From Zunongwangia atlantica 22II14-10F7 (lineage in GTDB: Bacteria > Bacteroidota > Bacteroidia > Flavobacteriales > Flavobacteriaceae): 39,017 nt of DNA. The first letter of the stretch is position 1. Each line of letters opens with the position of its first letter. Below the pieces are notes generated by a model that had not been told where the DNA came from, did no database searches, and was given only the letters and a program-made list of their open reading frames with translations. Shown here one piece after another: positions 26,035 to 35,146 of the stretch. The stretch spans positions 1 through 39,017 of the forward strand of contig NZ_ARYN01000026.1 of NCBI RefSeq assembly GCF_002094855.1, in the 5' to 3' direction. The position numbers were made by a program, and so were the translations under genes.

Positions 26035-27429
26035 TTAGTTTCCTATCGCATAAAATTTAAAACCTAAATCTTTCATTTTATGTTTATCCAGGAGTTTACG
26101 CCCATCAAACAAAAATGCAGGTTTCAACATATTTTCGTATACCGCTTGCCAATCGATCTCTAGAAATTCATCCCATTCAGTCATAAGTGCAATGGCATGT
26201 GCCTCACTACAGGCTTCTTTAGCCGTATTTACAACTTTAACCAATTTCCTGTTTTCTTCATCGGGTCTAGATCCTAAATAATCTAAATCTCCATAAATTT
26301 GTTCTTCAGTAACTTTTGGATCGTAAACAACTATTTCTGCCTGTTCATTTAATAAATAGTCCGCCACATAAATAGAAGCCGCCTCTCGAGTATCATTAGT
26401 ATCTTTTTTAAATGCCCAACCCAGCATCGCTATTTTTTTTCCTGAAACAGTGTTATAAAGTGTCTTTACGATATTAGCCGCAAATCTTCTTTTCTGGTGA
26501 TCATTCATCAATATCACCTGTTCCCAATAATCAGCCACTTCGTTTAAACCAAAACTTTTAGCGATATACACCAGGTTCAAAATATCTTTTTGAAAGCATG
26601 ATCCACCAAAACCAACGGAAGCCTTTAAAAACTTAGGACCAATTCTAGAGTCCATTCCCACGGCTTTAGCTACTTCATTAACATCTGCACCAGTTACCTC
26701 ACAAAGTTCTGACATTGCATTAATACTTGAAACACGCTGAGCTAAAAAAGCATTCGCTGTTAACTTCGACAACTCAGAAGACCAAACATTTGTGGTAAGT
26801 ATATTTGTCTGAGGCACCCAATGCGCATAGACATCTACTAAAGCCTGCATTGCATCCTTACCTTTTTCGGTATCCAGATCACCACCAATTAATACTCTAT
26901 CTGGTTTTAACAAATCATCTACTGCAGTACCTTCAGCTAAAAACTCAGGATTTGACAGGATTTGAAAGTTAACTCCGTTACCAGTATTATCCAGAATATT
27001 CTTTAAAGCCTGAGCTGTTCTTACCGGCAAAGTCGATTTTTCTACCACTATTTTATCTGAAGTAGCCACTCTGGCTATCTGCCGGGCACATAATTCAATC
27101 CATTTTAAATCTGCTGCCATTCCCTTACCAATTCCATAAGTTTTGGTTGGTGTATTAACGGAAATAAAAATCATATCCGCCTGATCGATCGCCTCATCCA
27201 CATCTGTAGAAAAGAAAAGATTCCGCCCTCTTGCGTCCTCAACTACCGCAGATAAACCTGGCTCGTAAATAGGAATATTTTCAACATCTTTATCGTTCCA
27301 AGCAGCAATTCTTTTTTCATTAAGATCTACTACAGTAACATTTATTTCCGGGCATTTTTGAGCGATAACTGACATTGTTGGTCCTCCAACATAACCAGCT
27401 CCTATACAGCAGATATTCTTAACCTTCAT
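26035..27429 (-). CDS. ugd: UDP-glucose 6-dehydrogenase
   Basis: 464 residues of the UDP-glucose/GDP-mannose dehydrogenase family, in the longer eukaryote-like form common in Bacteroidota. Seen: NAD-binding [10 protein letters not shown] (10-19), VNTPTKTYG (91-99), [19 protein letters not shown] (160-170), K222 in [16 protein letters not shown], the catalytic Cys278 in [10 protein letters not shown], and the C-terminal [14 protein letters not shown]. It makes UDP-glucuronic acid for an acidic polymer. It sits 46 bp upstream of fcl and 28 bp downstream of the cysQ stop. UDP-GlcNAc or another hexose cannot be wholly excluded as substrate. Confidence 0.93.
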   Translation of the reverse strand: MKVKNICCIGAGYVGGPTMSVIAQKCPEINVTVVDLNEKRIAAWNDKDVENIPIYEPGLSAVVEDARGRNLFFSTDVDEAIDQADMIFISVNTPTKTYGIGKGMAADLKWIELCARQIARVATSDKIVVEKSTLPVRTAQALKNILDNTGNGVNFQILSNPEFLAEGTAVDDLLKPDRVLIGGDLDTEKGKDAMQALVDVYAHWVPQTNILTTNVWSSELSKLTANAFLAQRVSSINAMSELCEVTGADVNEVAKAVGMDSRIGPKFLKASVGFGGSCFQKDILNLVYIAKSFGLNEVADYWEQVILMNDHQKRRFAANIVKTLYNTVSGKKIAMLGWAFKKDTNDTREAASIYVADYLLNEQAEIVVYDPKVTEEQIYGDLDYLGSRPDEENRKLVKVVNTAKEACSEAHAIALMTEWDEFLEIDWQAVYENMLKPAFLFDGRKLLDKHKMKDLGFKFYAIGN

Positions 27430-27457
27430 TTTTATTACTTTTTAGTTAGTTACTATA

Positions 27458-28255
27458 TTAATTCTTGCAAAGGAACTCCGCATTCCTAAGATCTATTTTA
27501 TTATATACTAAAGGATTTTGGTTCAGATCCAAAATCTGAGCGCCCGCATTACGACAGATTGCATGCCCTGCCGCAGTATCCCATTCCATGGTGGCTCCAA
27601 ACCTCGGATAGCAATCAACAGCACCTTCTGCCACCATACAGATTTTTAAAGAACTACCCTTTGAAATAACTTCTACATCAAATAATTCATCTCGTTTTCG
27701 ATCAATAAATCTCTTTGTAGCTTCGGTTAAATGTGATTTACTTGCAGCAATTACAAAGGCTTCTTTCTGATCCTGTAAAGGCAATCTTTGTTTTTCTTCT
27801 AAATTACTTTCAAAATCTGCTAAATTCGAAACCTCACTCAACTTATACGATCCTGCCTGCGACCCCCAGTAAATAAGTTTTAAAGCCGGCGCATAAACGA
27901 TTCCCATTATAGGTTTTTGATTCTCTACCAGGGCGATATTGATCGTAAATTCCCCCGTCTTCTTGATAAATTCTTTAGTACCATCTATAGGATCTACAAT
28001 CCAAAGTTTATCCCAATATTTTCTTTCTTCATAAGGTAAATGTTTTCCTTCTTCAGAAAGGATCGGAATTCCAGTTTTTTCAAGCTCCTTTTTTATAATT
28101 AGATGTGCAGCTTTATCAGCTCTGGTCAGAGGTGAGTTATCTGATTTTATTTCTACATCAAAACTCCCGTCACGATAAATAGACATTACTTCCTTTGCGG
28201 CCTTAAAAGTTGCATTAATCGCTATCTCTAAATATTGATTTTCCAAATTAAACAA
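27458..28255 (-). CDS. cysQ: 3'(2'),5'-bisphosphate nucleotidase
   Basis: A 265-residue inositol-monophosphatase-fold enzyme that hydrolyses PAP (and PAPS) to AMP (and APS), clearing the by-product of sulfate transfer. Metal-binding motifs are visible: SEEG at about 67-70, the DPIDGTKEF signature at 88-96 and WDTAAGHAI at about 224-232. The frame opens with TTG at 28255, immediately preceded by an in-frame TGA, and no ATG occurs until residue 24. The start therefore seems to be TTG, placed 8 bp inside the end of cysN, so translation is probably coupled. It completes the sulfate-activation set. Confidence 0.92.
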   Translation of the reverse strand: MFNLENQYLEIAINATFKAAKEVMSIYRDGSFDVEIKSDNSPLTRADKAAHLIIKKELEKTGIPILSEEGKHLPYEERKYWDKLWIVDPIDGTKEFIKKTGEFTINIALVENQKPIMGIVYAPALKLIYWGSQAGSYKLSEVSNLADFESNLEEKQRLPLQDQKEAFVIAASKSHLTEATKRFIDRKRDELFDVEVISKGSSLKICMVAEGAVDCYPRFGATMEWDTAAGHAICRNAGAQILDLNQNPLVYNKIDLRNAEFLCKN

Positions 28256-29504
28256 TCATCCCTGCTGCTACAGTTTCATTAGTACCTTCATCAATTAGAA
28301 TAATGCTTCCGGTATTTCTATTATCACGATAAGAATCGATCATTAATCTTCTTGTAGTCCGAATTTTAACCCGAGCGATATCATTCATTTTTAAGCTTTC
28401 ATCACCTTCTTCCCGTTCGTAGGAATTGATATCTACCTTATAAACCACAGATTTGATCATCGCTCTTTCCTCATTCGAAGTATGCTGAATAATATACTTA
28501 GCACGTGGCTTTGCTGCATCATTATTTAACCAACATAACATTACATCAAACTCTTGTGAAGGTTCTGGCTGATTGTTCTTTTTAACAATCATATCTCCTC
28601 GACTAATATCTATATCATCTTCTAATGTAAGAGCAACAGACATTGGAGCGAAAGCTTCTTCAACTTCGATCTCACCGGTATTAATTGATTTAATTTTTGA
28701 AGTAAAACCTGAAGGTAAAACAGCCACTTCATCTCCTTTTCTATAAATTCCGCTCGCAATTCTACCTGCATAACCTCTATAATCTCTAAATTCATCAGAC
28801 TGCGGTCTTAATACTGTTTGAACTGGGAATCTGGCATCAATTTTATTAATATCACTACTAATATGTAGCGTTTCTAAAACATTAAGCAATGTTCCGCCAG
28901 CATACCAACTCATATTATCTGATTTATTTACCACATTATCACCTTCTAAAGCGCTAATTGGAATAAATCGTACATCTTTCATCAATAATTTACTGCTGAA
29001 TTCTTCAAACTGACTCGTAATTTTATTAAAAACTTCTTCAGAATAATCAACTAAGTCCATTTTATTTACGCAGACTACTAAATGAGGAATATTCAAAAGA
29101 GAAGCTATAAAAGAATGTCTCTTAGTTTGCTCGATTACTCCATTTCTGGCATCTATAAGAATTACTGCTGCATTAGCGGTCGATGCTCCTGTTACCATAT
29201 TTCTGGTATATTGAATATGACCAGGAGTATCCGCAATTATAAATTTTCTTTTTGGGGTGGTAAAATATCGATACGCAACATCAATCGTAATGCCCTGTTC
29301 TCTTTCATCTTTTAGACCATCTGTAAAAAGTGCTAAATCAACACCCTCATGCCCTTTTTTAGAACTTGTTGCAGTAACCGACTCCAACTGATCTTCAAAA
29401 ATCGACTTGGAATCATATAAAAGTCTGCCTATTAAAGTACTCTTACCATCATCTACACTACCCGCAGTTGTAAATCGTAATAACTGATTATTACTAATTT
29501 CCAT
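28248..29504 (-). CDS. cysN: Sulfate adenylyltransferase subunit 1 (GTPase)
   Basis: A 418-residue elongation-factor-like GTPase. It couples GTP hydrolysis to APS formation by the CysD subunit. Seen: G1 motif GSVDDGKST at 15-23, the QGITIDVAYRYF switch region at about 70-81, G3 DTPGH at 92-96 and G4 NKMD at 147-150. Domains II and III follow (FPVQTVLRP, VEEAFAPMSVALTLEDDIDI). It is a stand-alone CysN, not fused to CysC, and somewhat shorter than the enterobacterial protein. It follows cysD by 35 bp. Confidence 0.96.
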   Translation of the reverse strand: MEISNNQLLRFTTAGSVDDGKSTLIGRLLYDSKSIFEDQLESVTATSSKKGHEGVDLALFTDGLKDEREQGITIDVAYRYFTTPKRKFIIADTPGHIQYTRNMVTGASTANAAVILIDARNGVIEQTKRHSFIASLLNIPHLVVCVNKMDLVDYSEEVFNKITSQFEEFSSKLLMKDVRFIPISALEGDNVVNKSDNMSWYAGGTLLNVLETLHISSDINKIDARFPVQTVLRPQSDEFRDYRGYAGRIASGIYRKGDEVAVLPSGFTSKIKSINTGEIEVEEAFAPMSVALTLEDDIDISRGDMIVKKNNQPEPSQEFDVMLCWLNNDAAKPRAKYIIQHTSNEERAMIKSVVYKVDINSYEREEGDESLKMNDIARVKIRTTRRLMIDSYRDNRNTGSIILIDEGTNETVAAGMIV

Positions 29505-29539
29505 TGTAACTTATATCTTAAGGTCTTCGACCTATTTTA

Positions 29540-30445
29540 TTAAAAATAACCTTGTTTTTTTCTGTCTTCCATTGCCGTTTCAGATCGCTTATCGTCTGAT
29601 CGATCTCCACGCTCTGTTTTTCGCATAGTTGAAACTTCCTCTGCGATTTTTTCTAAAGTATCAGCATCAGACTCTATTCCTCCAGTGATTGTGATATCAC
29701 CCAAGGTTCTAAATCTGATTTTCTTTGAAAAAACCTCTTCGTTTTCTTCTAATTTCAGAAAATCTGAAACCGGAATCCAGGAACTATTTCTCCACACCAC
29801 CTCTCTTTGATGAGCGAAATAAAGGGATGGAATTTGAATATTTTCCCTTTTTATATAATTCCAAACATCCATTTCAGTCCAGTTACTGATAGGGAATGCT
29901 CTAAAATGTTCACCTTCAAAATATTTTCCATTTAGAAGATTCCACAATTCAGGACGTTGATTCTTAGGATCCCACTGCCCAAAGTCATCTCTATGTGAGA
30001 AAAATCGCTCTTTTGCACGAGCTTTTTCTTCATCTCTACGACCTCCACCAATTGCGCAATCAATTTTGTTATCTTCAATCGCATCTAAAAGCGTAGTGAT
30101 TTGCAGGGCATTTCTTGTTGCATTCTTTCCTTTTTCTTCCTGAACGCGGCCTTCATCAATAGATTCCTGCACAGAACCCACTAAAAGTTTAACTCCAAGT
30201 TTTTCAACCAAATCATCTCTAAAAGCAATTGTTTCGGGAAAATTATGCCCCGTATCTACGTGTAATAAAGAGAATGGAATTTTACTTGGATAAAAAGCTT
30301 TTTTAGCCAAGTGAGTAACTAATATAGAATCTTTTCCTCCGGAAAAAAGGATCACAGGATTTTCAAACTGTGCCCAAACTTCTCGCAATACATATATTGC
30401 TTCTGATTCAAGTTCATCTAAATAATTCAGATAATACTTTTTCAT
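29540..30445 (-). CDS. cysD: Sulfate adenylyltransferase subunit 2
   Basis: A 301-residue PP-loop ATP pyrophosphatase that adenylates sulfate to APS with CysN. Seen: the PP-loop SGGKDS at 35-40, LLHVDTGHNFPETIAFRDDL, GGGRRDEEKARAKERFFSHR, and the C-terminal YFAHQREVVWRNSSW and FRTLGDITITGGIESDA blocks, all diagnostic. Three bases separate it from cysC. Full length. Confidence 0.97.
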   Translation of the reverse strand: MKKYYLNYLDELESEAIYVLREVWAQFENPVILFSGGKDSILVTHLAKKAFYPSKIPFSLLHVDTGHNFPETIAFRDDLVEKLGVKLLVGSVQESIDEGRVQEEKGKNATRNALQITTLLDAIEDNKIDCAIGGGRRDEEKARAKERFFSHRDDFGQWDPKNQRPELWNLLNGKYFEGEHFRAFPISNWTEMDVWNYIKRENIQIPSLYFAHQREVVWRNSSWIPVSDFLKLEENEEVFSKKIRFRTLGDITITGGIESDADTLEKIAEEVSTMRKTERGDRSDDKRSETAMEDRKKQGYF

Positions 30446-30448
30446 TTT

Positions 30449-31039
30449 TCAATTTTCATTTATTCGGCCGTGAATATACTGAAATATTCTACCAATGCTT
30501 TCTTCAGCTCCTTCTGATTCGGTTTTAATATGTAAATCTGGATTCAAAGGAATTTCAAAATCGCATGATATTCCTGTAAAATTTGAAATTTCACCATTTC
30601 TTGCTTTTTTATACAATCCTTTCACGTCCCTCCTCTCACAAACTTCTAACGGAGTATCTACAAAAACTTCTAAATACTGATCTCCTAAAATAGACTCAAT
30701 AATTCTTCTATCCTTCTCCTTTGGTGTTATAAACGCAGCGATTACTATCAATCCGCTATCTAGAAAAAGTTTACAAACTTCGGCTATTCTTCTAATATTT
30801 TCATTTCTGGAATTCTGATCAAAACCAAGATCCTTATTAAGACCTAAACGAATATTATCCCCATCAAGTATATAAGTATGAAATCCTTCTGCAAACAGTT
30901 TCTTTTCCAGCAAATTTGCTAATGTTGACTTCCCGGAGCCCGAAAGACCACTAAACCAAACAACAAGTGGTTTTTGCTTCTTCAACAAAGCCCTTTTACC
31001 TCTGGTGATTTCATATTTATGAGGAATAACATTACCCAT
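30449..31039 (-). CDS. cysC: Adenylylsulfate kinase
   Basis: A 196-residue P-loop kinase phosphorylating APS to PAPS. The Walker A motif GLSGSGKS is at 31-38, followed by LDGDNIRLGLNKDLGF, the RNENIRRIAEV helix, FITPKEKDRRI and the lid region EVFVDTPLEVCERRDVKGLY. With CysD, CysN and CysQ it forms a complete PAPS synthesis and PAP clearance set. No PAPS reductase or sulfite reductase gene accompanies it in the window, which hints that PAPS is used for sulfation rather than only for cysteine synthesis. Confidence 0.96.
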   Translation of the reverse strand: MGNVIPHKYEITRGKRALLKKQKPLVVWFSGLSGSGKSTLANLLEKKLFAEGFHTYILDGDNIRLGLNKDLGFDQNSRNENIRRIAEVCKLFLDSGLIVIAAFITPKEKDRRIIESILGDQYLEVFVDTPLEVCERRDVKGLYKKARNGEISNFTGISCDFEIPLNPDLHIKTESEGAEESIGRIFQYIHGRINEN

Positions 31040-31081
31040 TCATAGGTTATTTTTATTATTTAATTTGGTTGTCCATTTGAA

Positions 31082-32083
31082 TTATTGAATAAGTTCTGAT
31101 TGTTCATCCACTAATTGTTGATAAACTCCCTTAACATCCTGAGAAGCTTCTTTAGCTAAAATTAAAATAGCATCTTTTGTATTTACAAATATACTATTCC
31201 TCATACCTACAAAAGCAGTAAACTTATCACAACCTATCACCATATTTCCATCGGCATCTGTTGGATATCCAGACTCTACAAAATAGTCATAAACGGCTTC
31301 AAAGCTTCCCATATCACTCCACTCAAATTCAGCATTAACTACTTTAATGAGCTCACTTCGCTCCATTACCGCATAATCGACACTAATCGACGGAATCTCC
31401 ATAGATAAAGCCTCATCAAGCTTGCCTTCCTGTGATTTTTCAAAAGCTTCTTTAGAGCTTTTATACACTTTTGGTTCATATTTTTCTAATTCAGAAAGAA
31501 AAACACCAGCCTTAAAGCAAAACATACCGCTATTCCATAGAAAATTACCTCGATGTAAAAACTCCTTTGCGGTTTCTAAATTTGGCTTTTCACGGAAGGA
31601 TAATACAGATTGACCTTCGCTTTCAATATAACCATAACCAGTCTCTGGTCTTGTTGGTTTAACTCCAAAAGTTACAATATTACCCTCTTCAGCTAATTTA
31701 ATAGCTTTTGAAACCGCTTTATCATAATTTTCATCTGCTTTAATAATATGATCTGCCGGCGTAACAACCAAAATATCATCTGCTTCGACCTGAAAAGCTG
31801 AAAATGCTATCGCAGGAGCCGTATTTCTTGGTGTCGCCTCCACAATCTCGTAATATTTCTCTATCTTAAGTTTTTCCAAACTTTTAATAGATAGATTTCT
31901 ATTATCCTTATTACCAACCACTATTAAACCATCTGAAAACTTTTGATTTCGTTTTACGGCCAATTCAAATAGTGAATCATTCTTAAAAATCTCTAAATAT
32001 TGTTTCGGCTGTGATTTTCTGGAAAGTGGCCATAAACGGCTACCAACACCTCCCGTTAGAATTACATGATAAGTTGCACTCAT
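31082..32083 (-). CDS. manC: Mannose-1-phosphate guanylyltransferase
   Basis: A 333-residue nucleotidyltransferase of the short type, without the C-terminal isomerase domain of AlgA-like proteins. Seen: the GGVGSRLWPLSRKSQPKQ signature (11-28), ATPRNTAPAIAFSAF, VVTPADHIIK, FREKPNLETAKEFL (the FVEKP-type motif with Arg instead of Val) and FLWNSGMFCF. It makes GDP-mannose, the substrate of Gmd, tying it to the fucose pathway. A phosphomannomutase gene is not in the window. It is the first structural gene after the UpxY leader. Confidence 0.95.
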   Translation of the reverse strand: MSATYHVILTGGVGSRLWPLSRKSQPKQYLEIFKNDSLFELAVKRNQKFSDGLIVVGNKDNRNLSIKSLEKLKIEKYYEIVEATPRNTAPAIAFSAFQVEADDILVVTPADHIIKADENYDKAVSKAIKLAEEGNIVTFGVKPTRPETGYGYIESEGQSVLSFREKPNLETAKEFLHRGNFLWNSGMFCFKAGVFLSELEKYEPKVYKSSKEAFEKSQEGKLDEALSMEIPSISVDYAVMERSELIKVVNAEFEWSDMGSFEAVYDYFVESGYPTDADGNMVIGCDKFTAFVGMRNSIFVNTKDAILILAKEASQDVKGVYQQLVDEQSELIQ

Positions 32084-32427
32084 ATTTTGATTAGTTAGTT
32101 TACTTAAAAATAAAATTTTTCACGGCTTCGCCACAGGAGTCACACATAAAATCTCCAAAGCACTAATTCTTAACTTACTTCAAAAAGAAAAAAAGACCGC
32201 TTTGTTTAGTATTAAACATCCAAGATCTTCATTTCATTAATTAAGTATTTTTCATAAAATCGAACGCCAAATCTATTTATTTATAGACCACTAACCTATA
32301 AATAAATGTTAATTTAGCCAAGATAAAATTTAAGCTTTCGTTACTATTATCTTAATTTCAAAAAGCTATTAACTTTATTATTGATAATCTAATAAGCAAT
32401 AGGTTATTTTTAACAATTAACAAAAAC
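32084..32427 (-). promoter_or_regulatory. 344-bp untranslated stretch between upxY and manC with a perfect hairpin
   Basis: No gene fits here. At 32275-32307 there is a perfect 12-bp inverted repeat (ATTTATTTATAG, loop of 9, CTATAAATAAAT), AT-rich and without a T-run after it, so it is not a standard terminator. Further downstream in the transcript a GTTTA/TAAAC stem is followed closely by GCGGTC and a run of Ts (around 32180-32212), which might be a weak terminator. Placement just after an antiterminator gene suggests a leader on which UpxY could act; this is inference. Confidence 0.45.
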
Positions 32428-32907
32428 TTAAGATATGCATACTTCGCTAATTTTTGCCTCTAGCAAAATTCCCAAATTAGACAAAATCAGCTTGCATTTT
32501 CTTTTTCCTATTTGCTGAATAGTTGCCTCCTTATTTTTAAAAGCTCCATTCTTTATCGTAAGATGGTCCCCCGGTTTTAAATTAGATACCTTCACCTCAT
32601 CTATTAAATCGTCCTCTAACCAATTTTTTATCAGCTTAATTTCAGTATCACGAACAATCGCAGGTTTCCCAAGCCAGAATAAATAATTATTTACCCCAGG
32701 AACATCAAAAACTTTAGCTCGTTCTTTTTCTTCTAATTGTACAAACAGGTAGGATGTAAACAGTGGAACAGTAAACTTCTTCTTACGATCACTCCATTGC
32801 CTTATTTCATTTTGAACAGGACAAAAAACATTCACCCCTATTTTTTTCAGCCTTTTTGCTGTTTTTATTTCTGATTTTGGTTTTGTATAAATTACATACC
32901 AAGGCAT
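32428..32907 (-). CDS. UpxY-type NusG-like transcription antiterminator
   Basis: 159 residues with the NusG N-terminal domain (MPWYVIYTKPKSEIKTAKRL, then VPLFTSYLFVQLEEKERAKV and FDVPGVNNYLFWLGKPAIV) and a weak KOW motif (LKPGDHLTIKNGAFKNKEAT, about 110-129). In Bacteroides, such UpxY proteins are first genes of capsule operons and allow RNA polymerase to read through the operon leader. Position as first gene of the locus fits exactly. It ends 344 bp before manC. Confidence 0.92.
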   Translation of the reverse strand: MPWYVIYTKPKSEIKTAKRLKKIGVNVFCPVQNEIRQWSDRKKKFTVPLFTSYLFVQLEEKERAKVFDVPGVNNYLFWLGKPAIVRDTEIKLIKNWLEDDLIDEVKVSNLKPGDHLTIKNGAFKNKEATIQQIGKRKCKLILSNLGILLEAKISEVCIS

Positions 32908-33226
32908 ACCAATAAATTTAGTTTAAAAGCTCAAAACTAATTTGGGGTAAGTAATTTAAAAAAACGTATTAGGGGGAGTTTTCTTAAACAATATTAGCTT
33001 ATGCGAATTTTGAAGGTATAAATATAAATGTTTTAACACGAATTGAGTATATGAAAGTAATTATTTGAAAAGATTTAAGGATATATCTAAATCGTATCGA
33101 AATTACATCGTTATAGTCGGCAACTTCGCAAGATTTAACCGTAATTTTTACGAAACATGATAATTGTCATAATTTAAAATGACCTATTGGAGGAAATTTG
33201 TCTCAAACAAAAAAATCAACAAAGCC
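32908..33226. promoter_or_regulatory. Divergent intergenic region between upxY and the YceI gene
   Basis: About 319 bp that must hold promoters for both directions. On the minus strand an 8-base match to the Bacteroidota -7 consensus TAnnTTTG (TAGTTTTG, 32932-32939) lies about 25 bp upstream of the upxY ATG, but no TTG was found at the usual distance. On the plus strand no clear match was found. No gene is seen. Confidence 0.35.
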
Positions 33227-33766
33227 ATGAGAACAAAATCCCTTAACTATTATTCAGTACTCGCTCTTCTTATTATTCTTTTCGTAGGAGCATCAGTAAA
33301 CAGTCAAAATTTAAAACCAATTAAAACTGAAATTCTTGTTGAAGGAACCTCAAACATTCATGATTGGGAAATGACCTCACAAAAAGCTGTTGCAAACGTA
33401 GAAACCAACAGTGGAAATGTTTCAAAAATTTCAGTTGAAATTCCTGTAAAATCACTAGAAAGTGGTAAAGGCGGGATGGACAAAAATGCTTACAAAGCGC
33501 TTAATGAAGATGATTATCCAACTGTAAAGTTTTCTTCAACTGAAGTAAGTGCAAGTAAAATAACAGGAAAACTTACTATAAATGGTAAAACAAAAACAGT
33601 TGCCATTCCTGTAAGTACTAAAAAAGCGAGTCAGGGTGTAGAAATTTCTGGAAAACACACCATCAATATGACAGACTTTGGCATTGAACCTCCAACAGCG
33701 CTAATGGGTACTATCAAAACAGGTGAAGAAGTTACCATAAACTTCAATTTTCAAGTAAACCAATAA
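33227..33766 (+). CDS. YceI family periplasmic protein
   Basis: About 179 residues from the preferred ATG at 33227 (MRTKSLNYYSVLALLIILF), which gives a clean signal peptide ending near VNSQN. An in-frame ATG at 33179 would add 16 charged residues before it and is less likely. The mature part is a YceI lipocalin-like barrel: VEGTSNIHDWEMTSQKAVAN, VSVEIPVKSLES-like strand (ISVEIPVKSLESGKGGMDKN), DDYPTVKFSSTEVS, ITGKLTINGKTKTVAIPV and the closing TDFGIEPPTALMGTIKTGEE. The family binds isoprenoid-type lipids; the role here is unknown. It is 22 bp upstream of a barrel-protein gene. Confidence 0.92.
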   Translation: MRTKSLNYYSVLALLIILFVGASVNSQNLKPIKTEILVEGTSNIHDWEMTSQKAVANVETNSGNVSKISVEIPVKSLESGKGGMDKNAYKALNEDDYPTVKFSSTEVSASKITGKLTINGKTKTVAIPVSTKKASQGVEISGKHTINMTDFGIEPPTALMGTIKTGEEVTINFNFQVNQ

Positions 33767-33788
33767 TCAACAACATAATTTTATTAAC

Positions 33789-35066
33789 ATGAGAACTATA
33801 TTTAAAATCTCCGCTATTGCAGCTTTCCTTTTCATTGGACTAAACATGGAAGCTCAAAACAACAGAAGTCTTGACAACTATCGCGAGCCTGATAGAAATG
33901 GTATAAATGTTTTTGAAGCACCAAAAGACACTATATCTTCTTTTGATGGCTTAGACGTTAGAATTGGTGGTGCTTTTGCCTTACAGTTCCAAGCTTTAGA
34001 TAACGAAAATGCTAATTTAGAAGGCTATCAAATACAAGGAATTGGTGAAAACTTTAACTTACCTACTGCCAACTTCGATATAGACGTAGCACTTTACGAT
34101 GGGATCAGAATGCACCTTCGTACCTACCTATCTTCTAGACACCACAACGAACCTTATGTAAAAGGTGGGTATTTATTAGTTGATAAATTAAACTTCGTGC
34201 ACGAAGGCTTTTTAGAAGACTTTATGAAATACACGACTATTAAAATAGGTCATATGGAAAACAACTATGGTGATGCTCACTTCCGTAGATCTGATAACGC
34301 ACAAGCCATTTATAACCCATTTGTTGGTAACTTAATCATGGATGCATTCACTACAGAAATTGGAGCTGAACTATACTACCGTCGTAATGGATTTATAGGA
34401 ATGGTAGGTTTTACAAACGGTAAATTAAACCAATCTGTATCAGAAAATGATTATGGTAAAACCGGAGGCGCTTCATTTTTAGCTAAACTAGGATATGACA
34501 AACAAATTAATGATGATCTTAGATTACGTCTTACTGGATCTATGTACAACACTGGCTACATTCCAAATACCTACTTATACAGTGCAGATAGAGCAGGTGC
34601 AAGATATTACAATGTAATGCAAGCCTTAGGTAGTGAAAGTGACGATTTTAGAGCTTCAAGATACGATCCTCGATTATCTAACGAAATCACTGCAATTATG
34701 ATTAACCCTTTCGTGAAATATAGAGGTCTTGAATTCTTCGGAACAATAGAAACTGCTACAGGAAAGAGTAGCGCTGAAGTAGATGATCGTACCGCTAACC
34801 AATATGCAGGTGAATTAATCTATAGATTTGGACTTGATGAAAACATTTACATCGGTGCTCGTTACAATGTACTTGATGCTGAAGATCCTTCAGGACAAGA
34901 TGTAAACATCAATAGATTCCAGGCTGCAGCAGGATGGTTTATGACAGACAACATCCTATTAAAAGCTGAATATGTAGTTCAAAACTACGATGACTTTAGC
35001 CAAACAAGCATTTTAAATGAAGGACAATTTAGTGGTGCAACAATTGAAGCCGTAATTAGCTTTTAG
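33789..35066 (+). CDS. Outer-membrane beta-barrel (porin-like) protein
   Basis: 425 residues with a signal peptide (MRTIFKISAIAAFLFIGLNM, cleavage near EAQN). Afterwards come many alternating aromatic/polar strands (for example IDVALYDGIRMHLRTYLSS, RLRLTGSMYNTGYI, IYIGARYNVLDAEDPSG, DNILLKAEYVVQNYDDF) and a terminal strand ending in Phe (ATIEAVISF), the usual signature of barrel insertion. No TonB box or plug domain is visible, so a passive porin-type protein is likeliest. It is translated 22 bp after the YceI gene and followed by a strong terminator. Substrate unknown. Confidence 0.8.
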   Translation: MRTIFKISAIAAFLFIGLNMEAQNNRSLDNYREPDRNGINVFEAPKDTISSFDGLDVRIGGAFALQFQALDNENANLEGYQIQGIGENFNLPTANFDIDVALYDGIRMHLRTYLSSRHHNEPYVKGGYLLVDKLNFVHEGFLEDFMKYTTIKIGHMENNYGDAHFRRSDNAQAIYNPFVGNLIMDAFTTEIGAELYYRRNGFIGMVGFTNGKLNQSVSENDYGKTGGASFLAKLGYDKQINDDLRLRLTGSMYNTGYIPNTYLYSADRAGARYYNVMQALGSESDDFRASRYDPRLSNEITAIMINPFVKYRGLEFFGTIETATGKSSAEVDDRTANQYAGELIYRFGLDENIYIGARYNVLDAEDPSGQDVNINRFQAAAGWFMTDNILLKAEYVVQNYDDFSQTSILNEGQFSGATIEAVISF

Positions 35067-35084
35067 ATAAATTCCAATTACATT

Positions 35085-35119
35085 AGGAGAGCGAGTTTAT
35101 CGCTCTCCTTTTTATTTTT
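35085..35119 (+). terminator. Rho-independent terminator after the barrel gene
   Basis: A perfect 9-bp stem (AGGAGAGCG, 7-nt loop, CGCTCTCCT) followed directly by TTTTATTTTT. It ends the YceI-barrel transcript before the second YceI gene. Confidence 0.92.
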
Positions 35120-35146
35120 CTTATTTTTTCATTAAATCCCCTTATA

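Noticed and set aside
32932-32939. TAGTTTTG as a -7 promoter element for upxY
   Set aside because: It matches TAnnTTTG, but no TTG lies at the usual spacing upstream, so it is mentioned only as a weak candidate.
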